A stretch of DNA of 64,000 nucleotides from an uncultured Methanobrevibacter sp. (GTDB taxonomy: Archaea > Methanobacteriota > Methanobacteria > Methanobacteriales > Methanobacteriaceae), in assembly GCF_946184425.1 (NCBI RefSeq), contig NZ_CAMHFP010000001.1, positions 61,818 to 125,817 of the forward strand, written 5' to 3'. Positions 1 to 8,648 of the stretch are shown one piece after another. Made by a program: the position numbers and the translations under genes. A model generated the notes under the pieces. The model did not search any database, had not been told where the DNA came from, and saw only the letters and a list, made by a program, of their open reading frames with translations. Position 1 is the first letter of the stretch. Every line of letters begins with the position of its first letter.

Positions 1-2
1 AG

Positions 3-3000
3 AATGTTGTTAATGTAACTGGTAATGGAACTGATACCAACCTTACAAACAATAAGGACAATATCACTCCTCTTAATGCAACCACTCATGTAGATTTGGC
101 TATTAACAAGACTGTTAATGTTACTATTGGTTTTGTTAATGTAACTGACCTTGTTAAATTCACTATTATTGCTCGAAATATTGGTAACTTTAATGCCACT
201 GGTGTATATGTTCTTGAAGAGTTGGATTCTCATCTTGAAGATTATACTTATAATGCAACTTCTGGTACATATGACGGTCATAAATGGGATATCGGCTATT
301 TAAATGCTGGAGCTACTGCTACATTGAACATTACTGCTCGTGTTATTAAAGCAGGCAATTTCACAAATTATGTTGTAATTAAAGGAAATGATATTGATAA
401 TAATGAATCCAACAACAATGATACTATTCCAAACATTACTGCATTGCCTATCGTTGATTTGGAAATTGCCAAAGAAGTTAACGTTACAAATAATACCGTT
501 TTCTACGGCGATACAATAAGGTTTACCATTACAGTCAGAAACAACGGTCCTTGTGATGCTACTGGTGTAAATGTAACTGAAGTTTTAAGTCCTCATATTA
601 ACTTAATCAAAAATGAGACAACTGTCGGTAAATATGATGGTTCTGTTTGGGATATTGGTAATTTGGCTAAAGGACAAGTAGCTTATTTAACTATCCTGGC
701 TAATGTGACTTCTGTTGGAAACATTACAAACGTTGTTAATGTAACCAGTACAGAAAACGATACCAACAAGTCCAATAACAATGCAAGCATTCCAAATATT
801 ACTGCAAAACCTATTGTGGATTTAAGAATCAATAAAACAGTCAACGTTTCCAGTACTGATCTTGATGTAACTGATGTGATCAAATTCACTGTTACTGTAG
901 TCAATGACGGTCCTTGCAATGCGACTAATGTATATGTAAAAGAAGTTTTAGATTCTGCTTTAAGATTGGTTATATGGAATGCAACTAAATATGATAGTTT
1001 TGGATATGATAATTATACTTGGGTTATCGGCAATATGGCTGTTGGAGAAAATGCTACTTTAACAATCGTTGCTAAAATTGTCTATTCCGGTGTAATCGAA
1101 AATGAGGTATATGTAACCAGTAATGATACTGATATTAATAAGACCAATAATTATGACAATATCACTCCTATTACTGCCACTACAAGAGTGGATTTAGGCA
1201 TAAACAAGACTTCTAACGTTACATGCATTGTAAATGTAAGCGATTTAGTTAAATTCACTATTACTGTATATAATAATGGTCCTTGTAATGCCAGCGGTGT
1301 TTATGTGCTTGAAGCTTTAGATTCTCATCTTGTTGAATATTCTCATGTTGCAACCTCTGGAACTACATATGATGGTTATACATGGTATATTGGATATTTA
1401 AACTCTGGTGCTACTGCTACATTGAACATTACTGCTCGTGTTGTTGAAGCAGGTAATTTCTCAAATTATGTTGAAGTATTTGGTTATGATGAAGATACCA
1501 ACACATCCAATAACAATAAAACTCTTCCAAACATTACTGCACTGCCAATTGTTGATTTGGATATTGCCAAAGAGGTTAATGTAGCTAATGTCACTTATGT
1601 GGGAGATTCAATCGTATTTACGATTACAGTTAGAAACAACGGTCCTTGTGATGCTACTGATGTAAATGTAACTGAAGTATTAAGCTCTCATCTTAAAATG
1701 GTTGAATATAGTACATGGGACAGTTATTATGATGTAACTGAAGGTGTATGGCATATAGGTACATTAAACAAATATGACTGGCGTCAATTGATTATTGTGA
1801 CCGAAGTAGTATCAGTAGGAAACATTTCCAATGTTGTTAGTGTAAACAGTACAGAAAACGATACTAACAAGTCCAATAACAATGCAAGCATTCCTGAAAT
1901 TGAAGTATTGCCTGCCGTTGACTTGCAAATCATGAAAGATGTAAACGTAACTTCTGGTTACGTTGAAGTATATGATTTCATTGAATATACAATCACAGTC
2001 TACAATAATGGTCCATCCAATGCTACCAATGTGAAAGTAAGTGAAGTTTTAAGCTCTTATCTTAAATGCATTAGAAACTATACAGAATTTGGCCATTATA
2101 ATGTAACTGAGGGTATTTGGTATATTGGAAACTTAACAGTTGGTTCCAGCGCAAACTTAACTATTGTTGCTCTTGTAATGAGAAACGGAACTGTCATTCC
2201 AAATGTAGTAACTGTAAACAGTACAGAAAAAGACACTAATCCATATAACAACAGGGATGAAGTCATTATTGCTGCATTGCCTGTTACCGATTTAAGAATC
2301 ACTAAAGAGGTTAATGTCACAGGTGAAATCGGAGTGACTGATTTTATCAAATTTGTGGTCACAGTTTACAATGACGGTCCTTGTGATGCTACTGGTATAT
2401 ATGTAACTGAATCATTAAGCGATAAGCTTAAATTGGTTAATAATATCACTAGCGTTGGTGAATGGGATGGATACACTTGGAATATTCCTAAACTGGCAAA
2501 CGGCACCAATGCAACTTTAACAATTATTGCACAAGTGGTTTATCCTGGAAACATTTCCAATGATGTCGTTGTTCACGGATATCAAAATGAAACAAACGAT
2601 ACCAATAACAACGCTAGCATTGACAATATTACTGCAATCAACAATGCTGATTTGGAAATCAGTAAGATGGTCAACGTTTCATCTGCTGTTGTGGGTGATT
2701 TGATTAGGTTTACTGTTGTTGTTAGGAATAATGGTCCTTGTGATGCTACTGGTGTGTATGTGGGTGAGGTTTTAGATTCACATCTTAAATTGGTTTCTAA
2801 TTCGACTGATGTTGGTAGTTATGATGGTTCTAGTTGGGTTATTGGTAATTTGACTAATCAGTCTAGTGCTGTTTTGGTAATTAAGGCTCTTGTTGTCTCT
2901 GAAGGTAATATTTCTAATGTTGTTGTGGTTAAAGGTATTGAAAATGATACCAATACTTCAAATAATGTGGCTAATATTACTAATATTACTGCTTTAAACA

Positions 3001-6000
3001 TTGTTGATTTGGAAATTACTAAGGTTGTCAACGTTTCATCTGTAGTCAATGTGTCTGATCTAATCGAATTCACAATTAAGGTTACAAATAATGGTCCATG
3101 CGATGCAACTGGCGTATTTGTAAGTGAAGTTTTAAATTCCAATCTTAGATTGGTATCCAATAAGCCTTCTGTTGGTAGTTATGATGGTGCTACTTGGAAT
3201 ATTGGTAATTTGACTAATCAGTCCAGTGCAACATTGATTATTGTTGCTGAAGTAATTTCAGCAGGTAATATTACTAATACTGTTAATGTAACCAGTTATG
3301 AGAATGACACTAACAAGTCAAATAATGAGGCTAACATTACTAATATTACATCCCTGCCTGTTGTTGATTTGAGAATAAATAAGACTGTAAATGTTTTAAA
3401 TGCTAATGTGAATGATTATATTGAGTATACAATTAATGTTGTTAATGCTGGTCCGTCTAAGGCTACTGGTGTTAATGTAACTGAACATTTAAGTCCTTTA
3501 CTTAAATTTGTTGATTCCAGAACTTGGATTGGAAATTATGACAATTTAACTAATGTCTGGAATATTCCTGAATTGGAGGTCAATGTTCCTGTAAGTTTGG
3601 TTTTAACAGTTCAGGTGATTGCTAATGGAACCATTGAAAACGTTGTAAGCATAACTGCTAATGAAAACGATACAAACAAATCCAACAATAATTACACTTC
3701 CGAAAACGTTACTGCTCTTCCAATCGTTGACATAATGGTTAATAAAACCGTTAATATGACATTAGTCAATGTAAGTGATCTTGTTGAGTTTACTATTATA
3801 GTTAAAAATAACGGTCCTTCAAATGCTAGTGATGTGGGCATTGTAGATAAATTGGATTCCAAATTGAAATTTGTTTCATTTGATTCCTCACGTCCGGGTA
3901 TTATCTATAATGATTCAACAGGAAAAGCAATAATCGGCAATTTAAATGCTGGTGAAACAGTAGTGTTAAATATTGTTGCTCGTGTTCTTGCAATGGGTGA
4001 AATTCCAAACACAGTCAATGCAACAAGTAGAGAAAACGACACTAATGTATCTAACAATCATGGTGACTCTGAAAACATTACTGCTTTAGCTGTTGTTGAT
4101 TTGGGTATTAATAAGACTGTTAATGTGACTGTGGTTAATGTTACTGATCTAGTAGAATACACAATAACTGTTAGGAATAACGGTCCTTCCAATGCTACCG
4201 GTGTTAATGTATTTGATAAATTGGATTTAAAATTGGAATTTGTTTCATTTGCTTCATCACGCCCTGGAATTACCTACGACAGCAATTCAGGTATTGCACT
4301 GGTTGGTAATTTGGACGTTAATGAAACAGTCATTTTAACAATAACTGCAAAAGTTATTGAAATGGGCGAAATTTCAAATGCAGTAAATGTTACATCAGCT
4401 GAAAACGATACAAACAAGTCCAACAATAACGGAAGCTCAGATAATGTAACTTCCCTGCCGATTGTTGACTTGCAAATCAACAAGACTGTAAGTGTAAATG
4501 CAGTTAAGATTGGTGAAGAATTTACCTATTATATTACTGTTGTAAATAATGGACCAAGCACTGCAACAAATGTAAATGTTTTAGAAAACCTATCAGAATA
4601 TTTAACTTTAATTGAAAATACTGCAAGCAAAGGTAATTATGATCTTAAGAATTCCATTTGGCATATAGGAAATTTAACAAAAGATGAATCTGCAACATTG
4701 AAATTGGTAGTAAAAGCAGTTTCAAATGTTACTATCGTGAATGTGGTATATGTTACAGGCAGCGAAAACGACACTAACCTGACCAACAATAACTGCACAT
4801 CCGATAATGTAACAGTAAACAGACTCGACACTCCAATAAGTATCAATACATATGATATTACTTATGGTGATGATGAGATTCTTGTAGTTACATTGCCTGA
4901 CGGCGCAACAGGCACTGTAAACATTACTGTTGGCAACTATTCATTCACAGATTTTCCTATTGAAAACGGTAAAGTGATATTGCCTGTAAGTGACCTTGCA
5001 GGAGGAAACTACACTGCACGTGTAGACTATGGGGGAGACAATGTATACCTTCCAAATTCAACATCCGGCACATTCAATGTTGCACGCATAGTTCCAATAA
5101 TTACAATTGAAGTAGAAGACATTTGGGCTGGTGAGATTGAAGTAGTGAATGTTACAGTCAATGCACCGGGAGTAGTATATGTTACTGTCTACAATAGAAC
5201 TGTAGAGATATCTCTTGATAACGGTGTCGTAACCACTGATATATTGGCCGCATCTAAAAATTCATACAGTGGTAATGCAACCTGGAATATACTTAACTTG
5301 CCTGTTGGCGCTTATCCTGCATTTGCCCTATATCCGGGCAATGAAAACTACACAAGCGTAAACATAAGTGACCTGTTCCATGTAAGAGACAAAAACAGTA
5401 CTGTTGTCGTCACAGCCGATGATATATATGTAGGAGAAGATGCAGTAATCTACATTAAAGTCGGACCTGAAGGCGTAAGCGGAAACGTAACAGTAACTGT
5501 CGACGGTAAAAAATACATCCTTCCAATAGATGAAAACGGAAAGGCAACATTAGTTGTTTCTGGTTTAAAAGCAGGCAAAAAACTTGTGACAGTTGAATAT
5601 AACGGTACAATCTTATACCGTCCAAGTGAAAATTCAACAACATTCAATGTCTTGAAGTTAAAGCCAACAATTGATGTATTCGCACCTGAAATCACTGTTG
5701 GTGATGATGGAGTAATTACCGTAATTGTTCCTAAAGATGCAACTGGAACAATAACCATTGAAATTGAAGGCAGAAGATATTCTGCACCGATTGAAAATGG
5801 TAAAGCCGTATTTATTGTTCCCGGACTTAAAGTTGGCAAACATCTAATCAAGGTCTATTACTCCGGTGACGGCAAATATCTATCAGCAAACACAACAGGA
5901 TTAATCAAAGTCAAACCATTAAAAGAGAATAAAACTGACAATAAAACTACTACCTCGACTAAATATTCTCATGGTGGTGTGAGCTTGGATCAATATCCTA

Positions 6001-6077
6001 CTGGTAATCCGATTTGGATGATTGTATGTGTATTGTTGTCAATTTGTACCATTCAATTAAGGAGATTTAAAAAATAG
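3..6077 (+). CDS. Adhesin-like surface protein, C-terminal part (5' end outside window)
   Basis: The reading frame is open from nt 3 with no stop before the left edge. The first in-frame start-like codon (TTG at 96) lies inside a repeat, so the true start is outside the window. At least 2024 residues are visible. In order: the tail of one DUF11-type repeat, 13 further repeats of about 115-120 aa (each opening with VDLxIxKxVNV and containing NNGP..AT), then four Ig-like repeats of about 90 aa (ATGxVTI.., YxGxxxY), and a C-terminal YPTGNP motif, hydrophobic segment and RRFKK end. No beta-helix GGA repeats are visible. DUF11 and Ig-like arrays usually act as extended extracellular stalks or adhesion modules, so an anchored surface protein is inferred. 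N-x-S/T sequons are very dense. A strong hairpin terminator follows at 6150. The ligand cannot be read from the sequence. Confidence 0.9.
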   Translation, partial: NVVNVTGNGTDTNLTNNKDNITPLNATTHVDLAINKTVNVTIGFVNVTDLVKFTIIARNIGNFNATGVYVLEELDSHLEDYTYNATSGTYDGHKWDIGYLNAGATATLNITARVIKAGNFTNYVVIKGNDIDNNESNNNDTIPNITALPIVDLEIAKEVNVTNNTVFYGDTIRFTITVRNNGPCDATGVNVTEVLSPHINLIKNETTVGKYDGSVWDIGNLAKGQVAYLTILANVTSVGNITNVVNVTSTENDTNKSNNNASIPNITAKPIVDLRINKTVNVSSTDLDVTDVIKFTVTVVNDGPCNATNVYVKEVLDSALRLVIWNATKYDSFGYDNYTWVIGNMAVGENATLTIVAKIVYSGVIENEVYVTSNDTDINKTNNYDNITPITATTRVDLGINKTSNVTCIVNVSDLVKFTITVYNNGPCNASGVYVLEALDSHLVEYSHVATSGTTYDGYTWYIGYLNSGATATLNITARVVEAGNFSNYVEVFGYDEDTNTSNNNKTLPNITALPIVDLDIAKEVNVANVTYVGDSIVFTITVRNNGPCDATDVNVTEVLSSHLKMVEYSTWDSYYDVTEGVWHIGTLNKYDWRQLIIVTEVVSVGNISNVVSVNSTENDTNKSNNNASIPEIEVLPAVDLQIMKDVNVTSGYVEVYDFIEYTITVYNNGPSNATNVKVSEVLSSYLKCIRNYTEFGHYNVTEGIWYIGNLTVGSSANLTIVALVMRNGTVIPNVVTVNSTEKDTNPYNNRDEVIIAALPVTDLRITKEVNVTGEIGVTDFIKFVVTVYNDGPCDATGIYVTESLSDKLKLVNNITSVGEWDGYTWNIPKLANGTNATLTIIAQVVYPGNISNDVVVHGYQNETNDTNNNASIDNITAINNADLEISKMVNVSSAVVGDLIRFTVVVRNNGPCDATGVYVGEVLDSHLKLVSNSTDVGSYDGSSWVIGNLTNQSSAVLVIKALVVSEGNISNVVVVKGIENDTNTSNNVANITNITALNIVDLEITKVVNVSSVVNVSDLIEFTIKVTNNGPCDATGVFVSEVLNSNLRLVSNKPSVGSYDGATWNIGNLTNQSSATLIIVAEVISAGNITNTVNVTSYENDTNKSNNEANITNITSLPVVDLRINKTVNVLNANVNDYIEYTINVVNAGPSKATGVNVTEHLSPLLKFVDSRTWIGNYDNLTNVWNIPELEVNVPVSLVLTVQVIANGTIENVVSITANENDTNKSNNNYTSENVTALPIVDIMVNKTVNMTLVNVSDLVEFTIIVKNNGPSNASDVGIVDKLDSKLKFVSFDSSRPGIIYNDSTGKAIIGNLNAGETVVLNIVARVLAMGEIPNTVNATSRENDTNVSNNHGDSENITALAVVDLGINKTVNVTVVNVTDLVEYTITVRNNGPSNATGVNVFDKLDLKLEFVSFASSRPGITYDSNSGIALVGNLDVNETVILTITAKVIEMGEISNAVNVTSAENDTNKSNNNGSSDNVTSLPIVDLQINKTVSVNAVKIGEEFTYYITVVNNGPSTATNVNVLENLSEYLTLIENTASKGNYDLKNSIWHIGNLTKDESATLKLVVKAVSNVTIVNVVYVTGSENDTNLTNNNCTSDNVTVNRLDTPISINTYDITYGDDEILVVTLPDGATGTVNITVGNYSFTDFPIENGKVILPVSDLAGGNYTARVDYGGDNVYLPNSTSGTFNVARIVPIITIEVEDIWAGEIEVVNVTVNAPGVVYVTVYNRTVEISLDNGVVTTDILAASKNSYSGNATWNILNLPVGAYPAFALYPGNENYTSVNISDLFHVRDKNSTVVVTADDIYVGEDAVIYIKVGPEGVSGNVTVTVDGKKYILPIDENGKATLVVSGLKAGKKLVTVEYNGTILYRPSENSTTFNVLKLKPTIDVFAPEITVGDDGVITVIVPKDATGTITIEIEGRRYSAPIENGKAVFIVPGLKVGKHLIKVYYSGDGKYLSANTTGLIKVKPLKENKTDNKTTTSTKYSHGGVSLDQYPTGNPIWMIVCVLLSICTIQLRRFKK
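87..4824 (+). repeat. Array of 13 DUF11-type extracellular repeats
   Basis: Thirteen units of about 345-370 bp can be counted from their opening VDL/TDL/ADL-x-I-x-K motif. Each carries FTITVxNNGPxxAT in the first third, WxIGNL in the middle and ENDTNxSNN near the end. This matches the conserved-repeat/DUF11 type found in many archaeal and bacterial surface proteins. The units are diverged in protein sequence, but several share long near-identical nucleotide runs, for example around 2806-2870 and 3170-3230. Confidence 0.85.
4825..5925 (+). repeat. Four Ig-like stalk repeats
   Basis: Four tandem units of about 85-100 aa follow the DUF11 array. Three have an ATG- or SG-turn with a VTV/ITI strand; all four have a central NG turn (ENGK, DNGV) and a Y-x-G/Y-N-G stretch near the end. 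They match the Ig-like repeats that dominate the other three adhesin-like genes here. Confidence 0.75.
5994..6077 (+). other. C-terminal YPTGNP anchor tail
   Basis: The protein ends with YPTGNP, about 15 hydrophobic residues and a basic RRFKK end. The same tripartite tail closes all four surface proteins in the window. It has the layout of sortase/archaeosortase-type signals (short motif, membrane helix, basic end), but the processing enzyme is not known from this sequence. Confidence 0.7.
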
Positions 6078-6082
6078 ATTTG

Positions 6083-6143
6083 ATATATTGTATAAGAACT
6101 CTCCTGTTTCTGCAGACTGGAGAGGTTTATTTATCCAATATAT
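6083..6143 (+). other. Structured 3' untranslated region
   Basis: Directly after the stop codon, ATATATTG (6083-6090) is complementary to CAATATAT (6136-6143). Nested inside is CTCTCC (6099-6104) paired with GGAGAG (6119-6124), with a 14-nt loop. The GC-rich inner stem stands out in very AT-rich DNA. It may protect the 3' end or be part of termination. Confidence 0.45.
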
Positions 6144-6149
6144 TTTTAC

Positions 6150-6190
6150 ATAGAATTTTTACTAAAAATTCTATTTTTCTTTATTTTTTT
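6150..6190 (+). terminator. Hairpin terminator after the first adhesin-like gene
   Basis: A perfect 11-bp stem (6150-6160 with 6164-6174) closes a 3-nt ACT loop and is followed by T-rich DNA (TTTTCTTTATTTTTTT). This is a typical intrinsic-terminator layout just downstream of the stop at 6077. Confidence 0.7.
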
Positions 6191-6197
6191 ATTTATA

Positions 6198-6223
6198 GTT
6201 TCTTACCAAAAGTTTATACCTAA
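6198..6223 (+). repeat. Left terminal inverted repeat of the IS630-type element
   Basis: GTTTCTTACCAAAAGTTTAT and the next six bases match the reverse complement of 7540-7565 at roughly 22 of 26 positions. The core TTACCAAA is exact in both. Confidence 0.8.
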
Positions 6224-7560
6224 TGAGTTATAGATATATGCTCATGGAAAAATTCAATAATAAAATTGAGAAACATTTGCAGCTTTCTGAAATTGCAGAT
6301 ATGCTGAAAGAGTACAAGGAATATTACAATGTTTATAGGCGTCTTTTAGTAATTCACATGGTTGCAAACGGTGAAAGTATTGCTAAAGCTTCAAAAAACA
6401 TTAATATATCCAGAAAAACTGGCGAACGATGGGTCAAACAATATAATGAAAAGGGTGTAGATGGCTTATTTTCAAATTATTCAAATTGTGGCCGAAAATC
6501 ATACTTAACTGACCAACAATTAAAAGAATTAAAAGAAATCATTACTGGAAATGAAGAAAAATATAATTTAAAAGATGTAGGCAATCTAATTGAAGAAAAA
6601 TACGGAATAACATATAGCGAAAAGCAAATTTGGGTCATTACACGACAAAAACTAAATTTAAACTATGGAAAACCATTCATTCAATATAACACTCGTCCAG
6701 AAAACCCTGAAGAAGATCTTAAAAAAAACTAACTTCTATAAATCTAAAAACAGAATATTATGCTTTTTTAGATGAAACCTCTTGTCAAAATGTTCCAAAT
6801 GTTACAAGAGTATTATACGCTCCTGGATAAAAAAATACACAAACAAAACATCCCGTAAAATTTGGAATAAATGTAACTGGCTTTCAAGGAATTAATTGCA
6901 ACTCATACATGGAAGAAAATACAAAAAACAATGCATTTCAATTTGTAATTACATTATGTCATTACCGTATAGAAAACATGGAGAATACTTTTGGTAAACA
7001 TTTAATCAAAGAAGCAATAACTAATGAAAATCTATCTGATGAAGAAATAAAAAAATATTTATCTTCTAAATCACTAAATAAAATGGATTTAATCAATAAA
7101 ATCAATAATGAACTATATAATGACAATTCACAACAAATATCAATAGAAAAAATTCAAAGAATCTGCAGAAAAGAAGACAATAATAACTCCCGAAAAATAT
7201 GGAATGAAAAAAGATCCAGATTATTAGAAATTTATTAAATCCTCAAATAATTGAAATAAACTCAAAAGAAAAAAAAGAATTAATCTGATTTTAGATAATT
7301 CAAGAATACATCACGCTAAAATCGTCGAAAAAGCATGTGGAATATTGAACATAAACTTAATATTTTTACAGCCATATTGCCCAGATTTAAATCCAATCGA
7401 AGATGTATGGCGTAAAATTAAATCTAAAATATATAAATCAATATATAATAATTTAAATGAATTAATAGAAATATTTAAAGAAGAATACTACAAAATAGTC
7501 GATTTAGCATCGTTCTATGAAAATTGGGTGAAAGAATATTTAGGTACAAACATTTGGTAA
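6223..7560 (+). pseudogene. IS630-family transposase, frameshifted pseudogene
   Basis: The N-terminal part (6223-6732, 169 aa) is a helix-turn-helix DNA-binding region; the core is roughly residues 45-85, containing GESIAKASKNINISRKTGER. The frame breaks in an A8 run near 6721. It continues in another frame with the first catalytic Asp in AFLDETS (GAT at 6771), an in-frame TAA at 6828, and a stretch ending at a stop at 7236-7238. A third frame reads from about 7235 to 7285. The C-terminal part (7288-7560) returns to the first frame with LDNSRIHHA (second Asp, 7294) and PDLNPIEDVW (catalytic Glu, 7399), the typical IS630 DDE signature. At least three frame changes and one nonsense codon make it non-functional. 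A programmed frameshift at the A-run could explain the first break but not the rest. Confidence 0.88.
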
Positions 7561-7565
7561 AACAC
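7540..7565 (-). repeat. Right terminal inverted repeat of the IS630-type element
   Basis: Read on the minus strand this begins GTGTTTTACCAAATGTTTGT and continues TACCTAA, matching the left end with few mismatches. It overlaps the last codons of the transposase. Confidence 0.8.
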
Positions 7566-7590
7566 TATATTTTTAAAATTTTAATAGCGA

Positions 7591-7612
7591 ATGTTATATT
7601 TATTATATATTA
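7591..7612 (+). promoter_or_regulatory. Candidate TATA region for rps3ae
   Basis: Between the IS end and the rps3ae start lie only 71 bp, containing the TATA-like run GTTATATTTATTATATATTA (7593-7612). An archaeal TATA box here would give a leader of roughly 0-15 nt. A weak GGATGAT element (7627-7633) precedes the ATG. No transcription data are available. Confidence 0.4.
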
Positions 7613-7636
7613 CTTATAAAAAGAACGGATGATATA

Positions 7637-8218
7637 ATGGCAAAGGCAAAAGCAAGACGTAGAGTACGTGATACATGGAAAGAAAAATCCTGGTATACTA
7701 TTAAAACACCAGTAAACTTTGAAGATAAAGAAATTGGAGAAACTCCTGCAAGAGATCCAGAACTTCTCATCGGAAGAGGAGTTGAAGTAACTATGAGAGA
7801 ATTAACTGGAGATTTCTCAAAACAATATATTAAACTCAGATTTGAAATTGATAATGTTGCAGGTGAAGTTGCAAACACCAAATTCACCGGTCACAAAACC
7901 ACTACAGATTATGTAAGAAGCATGATTAGAAGAGGAACTTCCAGAATCGATGCTTCAGCTATTGTAAAAACCAAAGATGACCGTAAAATCAAACTTCAAG
8001 TATTGGCTGTAACTATCAGAAGAGCTAAATCTTCCCAACAAAAATACATGAGAAGTGTTATTGAAGGTTTACTCAAAGAAACCGCAGCTGAAAAATCATT
8101 TGACGATTTAGTAAAAGTTTGCGTAAATGGTAAATTAGCATCTGAAATTTACCACAATGCTAAAAAAATCTACCCTCTCAAAAGAGTAGAAATCATCAAA
8201 AGTAAAGTAATTGAATAG
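7637..8218 (+). CDS. rps3ae: 30S ribosomal protein S3Ae (eS1)
   Basis: This 193-aa basic protein begins MAKAKARRRVRDTWKEKSWY. It carries the family's conserved stretches: the W(Y/F)TIKTP region near residue 20, an IGRGVEV..RELTGDFS segment near 50-65, and the KFxGH..T.DYVRSMIRRGTSRID block near 85-105. Length and composition match archaeal S3Ae. The protein is a component of the small ribosomal subunit, shared by archaea and eukaryotes and absent from bacteria, so it identifies the host as archaeal. The ATG at 7637 follows a TATA-rich, IS-adjacent upstream region. It stands alone, with an IS upstream and adhesin-like genes around it. T-rich DNA follows the stop. Confidence 0.95.
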   Translation: MAKAKARRRVRDTWKEKSWYTIKTPVNFEDKEIGETPARDPELLIGRGVEVTMRELTGDFSKQYIKLRFEIDNVAGEVANTKFTGHKTTTDYVRSMIRRGTSRIDASAIVKTKDDRKIKLQVLAVTIRRAKSSQQKYMRSVIEGLLKETAAEKSFDDLVKVCVNGKLASEIYHNAKKIYPLKRVEIIKSKVIE

Positions 8219-8648
8219 ATTACTTTTCACTTCTTTTTTTATATTTTGTTCGTATTTTTTAAATTTAATATCATGTAGAATTAGCTATTTTTATATTTGA
8301 CCTTGATTTTGTTCATATTTTTCTTCATATTTTATATAAATCAGATATTTTTGCAATGTTTATTTCAAACTATATTTTTTTTATTGATTTGTTTTGGATT
8401 TAGTCAATTTTTAACAATTTTTATTGAGTGATTTTTAATATTAGTATATTAAATGAGTCTATGGTATATAATATTTTACATATTTTTATAATTGTTCAGC
8501 ATATCTATATTATTATGAACGTATTTTAATTTTGTACCTATTTTACAATAAAGTAAAACATATATGTAAGTTAAATTATAAATTAATATCAATATAAACG
8601 ACCAGAAACGGTGTTTTTTATATCGAATATATAATTGTGGTTATATTT
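8219..8648. other. AT-rich intergenic region with candidate promoter
   Basis: No gene is visible in these 430 bp. They hold the T-rich end of rps3ae, a 15-nt sequence TAATATTAGTATATT (8436-8450) that recurs at the same distance before the next adhesin-like gene, a 10-bp palindrome ACATATATGT (8558-8567), and a TATA-like AAATTATAAA (8573-8582) that could drive the 8649 gene with a leader of about 40 nt. Confidence 0.5.
8221..8260 (+). terminator. T-rich terminator region after rps3ae
   Basis: Just downstream of the stop codon, T-runs (TTTT at 8224, then a longer T-run near 8234-8240 and TTTTTT near 8255) occur without a strong hairpin. Oligo-T tracts are sufficient terminators in many archaea. 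Confidence 0.4.

Larger units (their letters stand above)
6198..7565 (+). mobile_element. IS630-type insertion sequence, decayed
   Basis: The element is 1368 bp. Imperfect terminal inverted repeats bound it exactly (6198-6223 and 7540-7565), and each outer end abuts a TA dinucleotide (6196-6197 and 7566-7567), the target and duplication expected of the IS630/Tc1/mariner group. The transposase start codon lies at the inner edge of the left repeat and its stop inside the right repeat. The transposase frame is broken several times, so the copy cannot move on its own unless a transposase is supplied in trans. Confidence 0.85.

Noticed and set aside
96..98. TTG at 96 as the start of the first surface protein
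   Set aside because: The frame is open back to nt 3 and encodes the end of a preceding DUF11 unit, so the start is outside the window.
6715..6735. Programmed frameshift at the A8 run in the IS630-type transposase
   Set aside because: It would fix only the first break; the stop at 6828 and the frame changes near 7235 and 7285 remain, so decay is the simpler reading.
8637..8648. GTG 8637 as start of the 3275-aa protein
   Set aside because: It adds MVIF before a normal signal peptide and has no ribosome-binding site; ATG 8649 fits better, though GTG cannot be excluded.
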